Positions 43,473 to 50,759 of a stretch of 64,000 bases of DNA are shown piece after piece. The stretch is from Deltaproteobacteria bacterium. Lineage in GTDB: Bacteria > Desulfobacterota > Desulfomonilia > UBA1062. The stretch's first letter is position 1. Every line of letters starts with the position of its first letter. The notes below the pieces were generated by a model. That model searched no databases and was not told where the DNA came from. It saw only the letters and a program-made list of their open reading frames with translations. Location of the stretch: contig JAGOOG010000002.1 in the NCBI GenBank assembly GCA_017992605.1, positions 62,001 through 126,000 on the forward strand, in the 5' to 3' direction. The translations under genes and the position numbers were made by a program.

Positions 43473-43625
43473 TTATCCATGGTCCTTACCCTTGTCCTTT
43501 TTTCTGTCTGCCACCTGGCAGGAGCCGGGGGAGACTCACGTGGGGACCCCGAGCCTGGGCAATACCCAGGCCTGGAGAACGAACCATACACCGACGATTG
43601 CGATGAACACCAGGAAATCACCCAT
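43473..43625 (-). CDS. predicted 50-residue single-span membrane selenoprotein (in-frame UGA at 43538-43536)
   Basis: This gene is hidden because an in-frame UGA stops it at codon 30. Before the UGA it reads MGDFLVFIAIVGVWFVLQ, then AWVLPRLGVPT, one clear membrane helix. Read as selenocysteine, it continues U-VSPGSCQVADRKKDKGKDHG to a TAA at 43473. The U-x4-SC spacing puts a Cys five residues past the Sec, so a selenenyl-sulfide is possible. A hairpin with loop AGGT starts 14 nt after the UGA. The ATG is 8 nt after the thioredoxin stop, behind TGAGGT. The tail would be hydrophilic and basic. A 29-residue peptide ending at UGA is the alternative. Confidence 0.75.
43508..43521 (-). promoter_or_regulatory. 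bacterial SECIS-like hairpin of the small membrane protein
   Basis: On the coding strand CTGCC and GGCAG pair around the loop AGGT. The loop begins 20 nt after the UGA and has G at its second position, like the peroxiredoxin hairpin. Confidence 0.65.
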
Positions 43626-43633
43626 GGCAGACC

Positions 43634-43969
43634 TCAGCCCATGTTCCTGTCGATGAAGGCGGCCAGCTGGGCCTTGGGCATGGTGCCGATCCGGGATTCC
43701 TTCACGGCCCCGCCCTGGATGAAGAGCAGCGAGGGGATGCTCCGTATCCCGTATTTACGGGAGACCTCGGGGCTTTCGTCCACGTTCACCTTGACCACCC
43801 TGAGCCTTCCGTCATACTCCTTCGCGATCTCTTCCAGAACCGGACCGATGGCCCTGCAGGGTCCGCACCAGGGTGCCCAGAAATCCACCAGGGCAGGGCT
43901 GTCGGACTTGAGAACAAGGGGTTCAAAAGTTGTATCATCGGCATGGACAATCTGTTCGCTGTTGCTCAT
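43634..43969 (-). CDS. trxA: thioredoxin
   Basis: The 111-residue thioredoxin has the active site DFWAPWCGPCRAIGPVLEE, KVNVDESPEVSRKYGIRSIP with the cis-proline, and no signal peptide. It reduces protein disulfides in the cytoplasm. AAAGGAGGAACCA precedes the start. It is the first gene of an operon with the small membrane selenoprotein and lies opposite the Crp/Fnr gene. A TTGAT-N4-ATCAA site stands 79 bp upstream, placed well for activation of this promoter. Confidence 0.95.
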   Translation of the reverse strand: MSNSEQIVHADDTTFEPLVLKSDSPALVDFWAPWCGPCRAIGPVLEEIAKEYDGRLRVVKVNVDESPEVSRKYGIRSIPSLLFIQGGAVKESRIGTMPKAQLAAFIDRNMG

Positions 43970-44047
43970 TGGTTCCTCCTTTATCCTTTGTCGCTTTGGT
44001 TTTTTTGGGATCTGCAGTATAGTTAGGCATTCCTGATGGAGATTTCA

Positions 44048-44061
44048 TTGATCCAGATCAA
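44048..44061. promoter_or_regulatory. FNR/DNR-type operator TTGAT-CCAG-ATCAA
   Basis: The site is a perfect TTGAT-N4-ATCAA inverted repeat between the divergent trxA and Crp/Fnr genes. Toward trxA it is followed after 22 bp by TAACTA, the class II FNR promoter spacing. Toward the regulator it ends 15 bp before the ATG, a position suited to repression. Confidence 0.8.
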
Positions 44062-44076
44062 CAGGGCGCATTATTT

Positions 44077-44757
44077 ATGAAAAAACACAACGAGCTCCGC
44101 TCAACTCCTCTCTTCCAGGGACTTTCAGAGGATCTCCTGGAGACCATATCCCGAAAGGCCCTGCTCAGAACCTACCGGGCCGGCGAGGCGGTCGTGAACG
44201 AGGAAGACCCGGTCAGGAGCCTCTCCGTGGTGCTCGACGGCCAGGTGAAACTCTCCAAGAGCTCGGCCGAGGGGAGGGAACAGACACTCACCCTCCTCGG
44301 CCCGGGAGATCCCTTCGGCCTGTGCACGGCCTTTGCCTCCAACGATTTCCCGGCGAGCGCCGTGACGCTTAAGAAGACGACCATCCTCACCATCCCGGGA
44401 TCCGCGGTGGAGGACATCGTCAGGCAGGAGCCCATGCTCCTGCTCAACATCATCCGGGTGCTCTCGCTGCGCCTGAAGGAGACCATGCGCCTCGTGGAGT
44501 CCCTCGCCCTCAAGGAGATCCCCCAGCGGGTCGCCTCGTTTATCCTCCACGACCTTGCCAAGCAGGATACCGGCTCGCAGTGCAGCCTGGAGCTGGCCAT
44601 CACACACCGGGAGCTGGCCAAGATCATCGGGGCCACCCCCGAGGCTTTGTCCCGTGCGTTGAAAAAAATGAGCGAGGACGGGCTGCTCCGTGTCGACGGC
44701 AGGATGATAACCGTGTACGACCGCAAAGCACTGAAGGAACTGGCGGACGGAGGATAA
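44077..44757 (+). CDS. Crp/Fnr-family transcription regulator
   Basis: The 226-residue protein has a cyclic-nucleotide-binding-like N-terminal domain (DGQVKLSKSSAEGREQTLTLL), a dimerisation helix and a winged helix THRELAKIIGATPEALSRALKKM. The recognition helix keeps the E-x2-SR signature of FNR, which reads TTGAT half sites, and just such a site lies upstream. There is no N-terminal four-Cys cluster, so it is not a classical FNR and is closer to DNR/NnrR-type haem or NO sensors; the signal is unknown. It heads a rightward run with the NapH-like gene. Confidence 0.88.
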   Translation: MKKHNELRSTPLFQGLSEDLLETISRKALLRTYRAGEAVVNEEDPVRSLSVVLDGQVKLSKSSAEGREQTLTLLGPGDPFGLCTAFASNDFPASAVTLKKTTILTIPGSAVEDIVRQEPMLLLNIIRVLSLRLKETMRLVESLALKEIPQRVASFILHDLAKQDTGSQCSLELAITHRELAKIIGATPEALSRALKKMSEDGLLRVDGRMITVYDRKALKELADGG

Positions 44758-44796
44758 GCGCCATACTGCTGAAGATACTTCCCTGAGGAGGTCCCT

Positions 44797-45993
44797 ATGC
44801 AGGCACCCGACAGGAAAAAAGTGCTGGTCTTAACCGAGGCCATCATCCTCATAGCCGCCGTAGTCGCCCTGTCCTTTCTCTCGACCGGTCTCTGGGGAGA
44901 AAAGGCACACAAGGGCGACGCCCCTCTCATGCTTATACCCGACGATATCCTCTCAATAAGGAATCTCGCCCGCACGCACCACATCCCTGAGCAGACACTC
45001 ATGAAGGCCTTTTCGCTGAAAGTGGATGCAGATCTCGATAAGACCATTACAGACCTCGGTATCAGCCCTGAGAGGGCAACACGGGCGCTGGAACGTGCCC
45101 TTGCCGTTGCAGCAGAACAATCATCCAAGAACTGGAAAAAGATAACTCTGAAGTTCGTCCTCTGGACCGCCTTCCTCATCATGGTTTTCATACTCATGCG
45201 CAGGAAGGTCATCACCCCGTCAAGGCGCAAGGCCCTCTACCTGTCTGCAGCGATCCTGTTCGGGGTCCTGTTCGGCTCCGACCCAAATCCCATGGGAACG
45301 GTCAAAGACGCCATAATCCTTTACGGACAATCCGGTGCTATCTTTCCGCCCCGCCTCTTCGCGTTTGCAGCCTTCATGGTCATGGTCATCGCGGCCAACA
45401 AGTTCATCTGTTCCTGGGGGTGCCAGCTCGGTACACTGCAGGACCTGCTCTTCAGGCTCAACCGCAACAGGAAAGACACCTCTGGCATCATGAGGCAGTA
45501 CAAGATTCCCTTCATCATCACCAACACCGTGAGGGTCATCCTCTTTTCCGTGCTCACCTTTGCAGCACTCGCATGGGCGCTTGACATCATAGAGCCCATC
45601 GATCCTTTCAAGGTATTTCATCCTGGAGCCCTCATCCTCGGCGGTGCGTTGTTCACCATGGCAATCCTCGCCGCAAGCCTCTTCATCTACAGGCCCTGGT
45701 GCCATTTCTTCTGCCCCTTCGGCCTCATCGGGTGGCTGGGAGAAAAGGTCAGCGTAACCAGGATCCGGGTGAACTACGATACCTGCATCGCCTGCAGGGC
45801 CTGCGAAAAGGCATGTCCGTCCACAGTGATGGGTGCCATCCTCACCCGGGAACGCATCATCCCCGACTGCTTCGCCTGCGGCACCTGCATCCATACCTGT
45901 CCAACAGGCTCCATCAGCCTCAGCGCGGGGAGGAGGCCGAGACCTCCCGACGGGAAATTCTCTGAAGAAAAAACCGGCAGGCAGGTCCCCTGA
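44797..45993 (+). CDS. NapH/CcoG-like membrane polyferredoxin
   Basis: The 398-residue membrane protein has about six helices. Cysteine pairs at CSWGCQLGTLQD and CHFFCPFGLIGW are typical of the NapH/YccM family, followed by two ferredoxin motifs CIACRACEKACPSTV and CFACGTCIHTCPTGSI. An extra segment of about 85 residues (from IPDDILSIRNLARTHHIPEQ) lies between helix one and helix two and is not usual. It would pass electrons between the quinone pool and a soluble partner. CTGAGGAGGTCCCT precedes the start. Confidence 0.82.
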   Translation: MQAPDRKKVLVLTEAIILIAAVVALSFLSTGLWGEKAHKGDAPLMLIPDDILSIRNLARTHHIPEQTLMKAFSLKVDADLDKTITDLGISPERATRALERALAVAAEQSSKNWKKITLKFVLWTAFLIMVFILMRRKVITPSRRKALYLSAAILFGVLFGSDPNPMGTVKDAIILYGQSGAIFPPRLFAFAAFMVMVIAANKFICSWGCQLGTLQDLLFRLNRNRKDTSGIMRQYKIPFIITNTVRVILFSVLTFAALAWALDIIEPIDPFKVFHPGALILGGALFTMAILAASLFIYRPWCHFFCPFGLIGWLGEKVSVTRIRVNYDTCIACRACEKACPSTVMGAILTRERIIPDCFACGTCIHTCPTGSISLSAGRRPRPPDGKFSEEKTGRQVP

Positions 45994-46003
45994 AAGACTC
46001 TCC

Positions 46004-46558
46004 ATGGAGACCTTCACCAACCTGAAGCCCCTGGTGGATCACTCCTCCTTTCATGAGGACAGGAGAAGGTCCATTGCAGGATTGGCCATGAACGAGATCG
46101 ATGCGCCCATCAGGGACATCGTCGACGCCTTCACAAAAATGACCTGCTGTTTCACCCTCCAGTGCTGCTGGGGCCACTTCCTCACGGACAGGTCCCAGGA
46201 CCCGCACACCCTCGAACCCCTTGCAGCCCTTTCCCTCGCCGAGACCGTGGAGTACCGGATCGCCTACCTTGCACTGTGCATAGAGAACAGCGATGCAGGC
46301 AGGAGGCTCATGGAAGACCTGGGCCGAACAGTCTTTCTGGACCCTGAGTACATACAGTTCGGCAGCGCCTGGTGGTTCTGGGACAGACAGATCAACTCCT
46401 ATGCGCTCCAGGTGGAACCGAAACGACACGCGGACCAGGACTCGGTCACACTCCCGTATGAGGAGGCCCTGCACGTCCAGGGCGTCAGGGACCTTGAGTT
46501 CGCCGCGGTCAGGGAGATCCTGAGGCGCTGGAAAACCTCTGTACTCCCGGAGAAATGA
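46004..46558 (+). CDS. conserved hypothetical protein with CCFTLQCC motif
   Basis: I do not recognise this 184-residue soluble protein. A Cys-rich core lies near residue 49 (KMTCCFTLQCCWGHF), followed by YRIAYLALCIENSDAGRR and DPEYIQFGSAWWFWDRQ, then YALQVEPKRH. The dense aromatic and Cys/His content suggests a metal or substrate pocket. The start at 46004 is 8 nt after the NapH-like stop; no good ribosome site is visible, which suggests coupling to the upstream gene. It is followed by uppP. Confidence 0.7.
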   Translation: METFTNLKPLVDHSSFHEDRRRSIAGLAMNEIDAPIRDIVDAFTKMTCCFTLQCCWGHFLTDRSQDPHTLEPLAALSLAETVEYRIAYLALCIENSDAGRRLMEDLGRTVFLDPEYIQFGSAWWFWDRQINSYALQVEPKRHADQDSVTLPYEEALHVQGVRDLEFAAVREILRRWKTSVLPEK

Positions 46559-46576
46559 CTGGTAGGGAACATTCAT

Positions 46577-47491
46577 ATGTATCCGGTTAGAATTGCCGTG
46601 CTTGTCGTGCTCTGTATCTTTGGCTTGTGCACTGCCGCCCTGGGCGCGGTCGACGGGCACGGGATGACTTTTCTCCAGGCCGTCGTCCTCGGCGTCACCG
46701 AGGGCCTCACCGAGTACCTCCCCGTGAGTTCCACCGGCCACCTGTACCTCGTCAGCCGCCTGCTGGGCATCGGGACCACGCCCGAGGGCAAGTCCGCCTC
46801 GGACGCCTACGTGGTAGCCATCCAGATCGGGGCGATCCTCGCGGTCATCTGGCTCTACCCGAACCGGGTCTCCTCCATGTTCCAGGGGCTCGCCGGCCGC
46901 GACCGTCAGGGCCTCGGCCTGGCGAGGAACACGATGGTGGCCTTTCTCCCGGCCGCAGTCATCGGCCTCGCCTTCGGAGAACTCATCAAGGAACGCCTCT
47001 TCGGGATCTGTCCCGTCACCCTGGCATGGCTGGCAGGCGGCATCGCCATCCTCCTGGTGGCAAAGCGTGTGCATCACCATCGTGAACGGGGCATGGATCT
47101 CGGGGCATTGACCATGAAAGGCGCTCTCATCATCGGGCTGATCCAGTGCGTCGCCATGTGGCCCGGGGTGAGCAGGAGCCTCGTCACCATCCTGGGGGGC
47201 ATCCTGGTGGGTCTGTCGGTCCAGGCTGCCGTGGAGTTCAGCTTCATCCTCGGCCTCGTCACCCTAGGGGCCGCCACCTGCTACGAGATCGTCAGTCAAG
47301 GGCCGGTGATGCTCGTCCAGTTCGGGTGGATCTCACCCGCCATCGGCATCGTGACGGCCTTCCTTTCGGCCGTGGTTGCGGTGAAGTGGATGGTTGCCTA
47401 CCTGAACAGGCACGGACTCGAGATCTTCGGGTACTACCGGATCGGCCTGGCGTTCGTCACCATGGTCCTCATGCTTACCGGCGTGGTATAA
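46577..47491 (+). CDS. uppP: undecaprenyl-diphosphatase UppP/BacA
   Basis: The 304-residue membrane protein carries the two BacA signatures, GVTEGLTEYLPVSSTGHLYL with the catalytic Glu/Ser/His and IGLIQCVAMWPGVSRS in the second half. It recycles undecaprenyl diphosphate for cell-wall synthesis. The N-terminus (VLCIFGLCTAALG) adds an extra hydrophobic segment of about 25 residues before the usual start, perhaps a signal anchor. An internal ATG at residue 30 would give the normal family length. It is not related functionally to its neighbours. Confidence 0.92.
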   Translation: MYPVRIAVLVVLCIFGLCTAALGAVDGHGMTFLQAVVLGVTEGLTEYLPVSSTGHLYLVSRLLGIGTTPEGKSASDAYVVAIQIGAILAVIWLYPNRVSSMFQGLAGRDRQGLGLARNTMVAFLPAAVIGLAFGELIKERLFGICPVTLAWLAGGIAILLVAKRVHHHRERGMDLGALTMKGALIIGLIQCVAMWPGVSRSLVTILGGILVGLSVQAAVEFSFILGLVTLGAATCYEIVSQGPVMLVQFGWISPAIGIVTAFLSAVVAVKWMVAYLNRHGLEIFGYYRIGLAFVTMVLMLTGVV

Positions 47492-47582
47492 GGCCTGAAG
47501 CGCATGAATACAGTATTCTCTTCATCCTGCCTGAACTATTCATATATTGAATGCAATCTTATCATTAATTCAATAGAAACAT

Positions 47583-47611
47583 TTGTCATACATTTATTAT
47601 TCAAGTAGGTT
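47583..47611 (+). promoter_or_regulatory. possible promoter of the yedE operon
   Basis: TTGTCA (47583-47588) and TAGGTT (47606-47611) are 17 bp apart in an AT-rich gap. An inverted repeat ATTGAAT-N15-ATTCAAT lies just upstream at 47546-47574. Both were found by eye. Confidence 0.35.
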
Positions 47612-47674
47612 CATCTTCTGTCGTCGGGAATGAATCCAGTATCCGGCCGACTATCCAGGGGAGGAGGTTGGTGC

Positions 47675-48766
47675 ATGAAGATGAAGAACGTATTCGCAAC
47701 ACTGGGGGGCATCATGGCCGTAGGCGCCCTTATCGGCGTCCTCGCGCCACTGCTGCAGAAGCTGGGCAACCCAGGCAACATGGGCATCTGCGTGGCATGC
47801 TTCGAACGTGACATCGCCGGCGCCCTGGGGCTCCACCGGGCCGAGGTGGTGCAGTACATGCGTCCCGAGATCATCGGGTTCGTCCTGGGCTCCCTGGTGG
47901 CCGCACTGCTGTTTAAGGAGTTCCGTCCCCGGGCCGGCTCCGCACCCATCGTGAGGTTCGTGCTCGGGGTGTTCGCCATGATCGGTGCCCTGGTATTCCT
48001 GGGCTGTCCCTGGAGGGCACTGCTCAGGCTCTCCGGCGGCGACCTGAATGCAATCCTGGGGATCCTCGGTCTCGCCTTCGGGATCTGGATCGGCACACTT
48101 TTCCTCAAATCGGGCTATAACCTGGGCCGCACCGAAAAGACCCACAGTGCGGCAGGGCTGGTACTGGCGGCGATCATGACAGGATTTCTCGCCCTGGCCC
48201 TCGTCTTTCCGCCCCTTGCCGGAGAACCGAAAAACGACATCCTGTTCTACAGCCTGAAAGGGCCGGGCTCCATGAACGCCCCGCTCTTCGTGTCCCTCGG
48301 CATCGGGCTGGCCATCGGGTTTCTTGCCCAGAGAAGCAGGTTCTGCACCATGGGGGCCATCCGCGACCTGGTCCTGTTCGGCCAGACGCACCTGTTCATG
48401 GGCATCCTGAGCCTGGCGGCGGCGGCCTTCGTCACCAACCTCGTGCTGGGGCAGTTCCACGCGGGGTTCACCGGACAGCCCGTCGCCCACACCATGCACG
48501 TCTGGAACTTCCTGGGCATGGCGCTGGCGGGCCTGGCCTTTGCCCTGGCAGGGGGCTGTCCGGGCAGGCAGCTCTTCCTGGCCGGCGAGGGTGACGGCGA
48601 CGCCGCGGTGTTCGTCATCGGCATGATCGTGGGCGCGGGCATTGCCCATAACTTCGGTCTTGCAAGTTCACCTCAGGGCGTCGGCCCGCACGGCATCGCA
48701 GGCGTGGTGGTGGGATTCGCCGCCTGCCTGGCCATCGGCTTCACCATGCGCAAGAGCGCTGCATAA
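47675..48766 (+). CDS. yedE: YedE/FdhT-type selenium-metabolism membrane protein
   Basis: The 363-residue membrane protein belongs to the YeeE/YedE transporter family. It has the selenium-branch features NPGNMGICVACFERDIAG, VFLGCPWRALLRLSGGD and ALAGGCPGRQLFLAGEGDGD, with conserved Cys residues in each. Family members are transporters or channels for a sulfur or selenium species. GAGGAGG precedes the ATG at 47675, so that start is preferred to 47630. It is followed by TusA-like and DUF3343 genes, the usual company of this selenium-linked branch. Confidence 0.86.
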   Translation: MKMKNVFATLGGIMAVGALIGVLAPLLQKLGNPGNMGICVACFERDIAGALGLHRAEVVQYMRPEIIGFVLGSLVAALLFKEFRPRAGSAPIVRFVLGVFAMIGALVFLGCPWRALLRLSGGDLNAILGILGLAFGIWIGTLFLKSGYNLGRTEKTHSAAGLVLAAIMTGFLALALVFPPLAGEPKNDILFYSLKGPGSMNAPLFVSLGIGLAIGFLAQRSRFCTMGAIRDLVLFGQTHLFMGILSLAAAAFVTNLVLGQFHAGFTGQPVAHTMHVWNFLGMALAGLAFALAGGCPGRQLFLAGEGDGDAAVFVIGMIVGAGIAHNFGLASSPQGVGPHGIAGVVVGFAACLAIGFTMRKSAA

Positions 48767-48777
48767 GGAGGAAGACC

Positions 48778-48996
48778 ATGAGTATCACCGTAGATGCGCG
48801 GGGCCTTTCCTGCCCCCAGCCGGTCATCATGACCATGGCGAAGATCAAGGAAATGGGCACGGGTGAGTTCACGGTGCTCGTGGACACGGACACGTCCAAG
48901 GAGAACGTGAGCCGGGCCGCTTCCAGCAAGGGCTGGGACGTCAGGGACGTCCAGCCGGACGGAGACGGGTACCGGATCACCCTGAAAAAGGGCTGA
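48778..48996 (+). CDS. TusA/SirA-like sulfur (selenium) carrier
   Basis: The 72-residue protein has the TusA fold with VDARGLSCPQPVIMTMAKIKE, where the CPQP cysteine is the persulfide carrier. In the YedE/YedF selenium group the same domain may carry selenium as a perselenide. It lies 11 nt after yedE behind AAGGAGGAAGACC and ends two bases before the DUF3343 start. A longer YedF would contain a second domain; here the second domain is encoded as the next gene. Confidence 0.9.
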   Translation: MSITVDARGLSCPQPVIMTMAKIKEMGTGEFTVLVDTDTSKENVSRAASSKGWDVRDVQPDGDGYRITLKKG

Positions 48997-48998
48997 GC

Positions 48999-49544
48999 GT
49001 GGCGTTCTTCAGAAAAAAGACAACAGCTGAACCCGAGGCCAGGGACGTGGACCTGGGGTTCCTTGTCTTCCAGAACACCAGCGAGGTGCTGCAGGCGGAA
49101 AAGGCCCTGCGGAAGGCCGGGTGGAAGGACATCCGGGTCATGGGCCCCCCGCCCGAGGTGCGCACCGGCTGCGACCTGGTCATCGAATTTCCCCTTATGG
49201 AGGAGCTGAAGGTCCTGAAGATCCTGGAGGATTCGGGCGTAATCCCCGAGGCCGTGGTGCCGGTGAGCAGCCCCCTGCTGAAGCCCGTGGATCTCTATGC
49301 AATCACGGACTTCGGCGATTACCTCATGGTCAGGGCCGCGAACATGAAGATCACCGTGGACAAGAACACCCTCGTGATCGTGAACATATCCGGGGGCGGC
49401 TGCCCGGACGTCCCCTATCTCGCGCACGAAATGACCGGAAAACGCCTTGACGAGGCCCCCTGCCCCAAGGACATCGGTCACACCCTGTGCGCCTATGCCC
49501 TGCAGCTCGCCTACGAGGAGGTCGGGAAGCGATGCTCGCCATAG
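48999..49544 (+). CDS. DUF3343 putative Se/S carrier-like protein
   Basis: The 181-residue protein starts with GTG. Residues 18-90 form a DUF3343 domain (LGFLVFQNTSEVLQAEKALR, VRTGCDLVIEF with a conserved Cys). The rest has ISGGGCPDVPYLAHEMTGK and CPKDIGHTLCAYALQLAY, a second Cys-bearing part that is not a standard DUF3343 element. Such genes sit beside yedE and selenoprotein genes. It overlaps the kinase-like gene by 13 nt. Which half binds selenium or sulfur is not known. Confidence 0.82.
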   Translation: MAFFRKKTTAEPEARDVDLGFLVFQNTSEVLQAEKALRKAGWKDIRVMGPPPEVRTGCDLVIEFPLMEELKVLKILEDSGVIPEAVVPVSSPLLKPVDLYAITDFGDYLMVRAANMKITVDKNTLVIVNISGGGCPDVPYLAHEMTGKRLDEAPCPKDIGHTLCAYALQLAYEEVGKRCSP

Positions 49545-50425
49545 TCGGCACCGTTCCGATCAGGGACTTCCCCCTGACCCACGGCCCCCTTTCGGTCTCC
49601 GGCCCGTGGCTCGAGATCCGCGGCAACCGGGTGGACATCAACCGTGGCACACCGGCCCTCATGGCCGCGGCCGTGGCTGCATCTCAGGCCCTGGGGAAAG
49701 AGTCGCCCTATGGCTTTCTGGTGGGTGACATCGGCCACGGCAGGGGGAGCAGGGAGCTCTACCACTTCCTCACCGAACACGCGGCCGACCATTCCTTCTC
49801 GGTCATGACCTTCCACTACCTCCAGCCCATTGCCCACTGGAACGAGAAGGTCATCAACGCCGTGCTGTCCGTGCACAGGCCGCCCATGCTCATAGCGGAC
49901 GCAGGGTTCATGTACGCGGCCAAGATGAGCGGGCACGCACAGCGCTTCGACCTCTTCACCCCGGACATGGGGGAACTGGCCTTTCTGGCGGACGAGAACG
50001 CGCCGCACCCGTTCTACACCCGAGGCTTCATCCTCCACGAGTCGAACCGGGCACCCGAGCTTATCGCCAGGGCCTATGCACACGGAAACGCTGCACGATA
50101 CCTTCTCGTCAAAGGGGCTATGGATTACGTTGCTGACAGGAGCGGGATCCTGGAGGCGGTGAGCGAGCCCTCGGTGCCTGTTTTGGAGCCAATCGGCGGC
50201 ACCGGGGACACCGTCACGGGTATCGTCTCCGTCCTCATCGAGGCCGGCTATGCCGTCCCGGAGGCGGCAGCCGCGGCCGCGATGGCCAACCGCCTCGCAG
50301 GCCGTTATGCGCAGCCGACACCCGCCACCCAGGTCATGGACATCATCAAACAGATCTCCCGGGCGCTCGGCGAAGTGCTTGGTCTCGGCGTATCGAAGGT
50401 AACCCATGCACCACTCCCGCAGTGA
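49532..50425 (+). CDS. ribokinase-fold/NAD(P)HX dehydratase-like protein in the yedE operon
   Basis: The 297-residue protein has the anion-hole motif LEPIGGTGDTVTGIVSVLI of ribokinase-fold enzymes and ADAGFMYAAKMSG in the middle, related to the C-terminal YjeF domain. The N-terminal 30 residues (VGTVPIRDFPLTHGPL) are a short extension. The start is inside the DUF3343 gene behind GAGGAGGTCGGG. It is kept in this operon type but its substrate is not known. A kinase or hydrolyase acting in selenium or thiol metabolism is possible. Confidence 0.75.
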   Translation: MLAIVGTVPIRDFPLTHGPLSVSGPWLEIRGNRVDINRGTPALMAAAVAASQALGKESPYGFLVGDIGHGRGSRELYHFLTEHAADHSFSVMTFHYLQPIAHWNEKVINAVLSVHRPPMLIADAGFMYAAKMSGHAQRFDLFTPDMGELAFLADENAPHPFYTRGFILHESNRAPELIARAYAHGNAARYLLVKGAMDYVADRSGILEAVSEPSVPVLEPIGGTGDTVTGIVSVLIEAGYAVPEAAAAAAMANRLAGRYAQPTPATQVMDIIKQISRALGEVLGLGVSKVTHAPLPQ

Positions 50426-50642
50426 ACCACGCATCACAAAGGACATGACCGTGCTGGACGTGGTGTCCGCATACCGCTCCACCGAGGCGGTCTTCCGCAG
50501 CTATGACGCCAGGGCGGGGGCGTGCGTCTGCTGCTCCTGCCTCTTCGAGACCGTCGAGTCTCTCGCACGCACATTGGGCCTCGACCTCAACGCGTTCCTG
50601 CGCGAGGTCGAAAACGCTGCGTTCGGGGAAACGAGCCGGTAA
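50406..50642 (+). CDS. DUF1858/redox-disulfide domain protein
   Basis: The 78-residue protein reads ITKDMTVLDVVSAYRSTEAVF, then ACVCCSCLFETVESLARTLG. It matches the DUF1858 redox-disulfide domain, which usually bears one or two cysteines near the tip of the second helix. Here the tip is unusually rich, CVCCSC. It overlaps the kinase-like gene by 20 nt and ends the tightly coupled operon yedE-tusA-DUF3343-kinase-DUF1858. It could pass persulfide or perselenide between the carriers. Confidence 0.82.
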   Translation: MHHSRSEPRITKDMTVLDVVSAYRSTEAVFRSYDARAGACVCCSCLFETVESLARTLGLDLNAFLREVENAAFGETSR

Positions 50643-50697
50643 TCCTTCTAACGATCACTCCTTTTCCTATCTCATAGCGGAAATCAAAACCACGGCC

Positions 50698-50726
50698 TTC
50701 CCTTGCCCTTCCTGATCGCGTATGAT
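50698..50726 (+). promoter_or_regulatory. possible promoter for the DUF1847 gene
   Basis: TTCCCT (50698-50703) and a good TATGAT (50721-50726) are 17 bp apart, 33 bp before the start at 50760. Confidence 0.35.
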
Positions 50727-50759
50727 CTCTCTCCAGATCAACCCTGCAAGGAGGATGTC

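Noticed and set aside
45993-46060. UGA at the end of the NapH-like gene as a further selenocysteine codon
   Set aside because: The frame beyond it reaches another stop after about 18 codons, shows no Cys or conserved pattern and overlaps the next gene.
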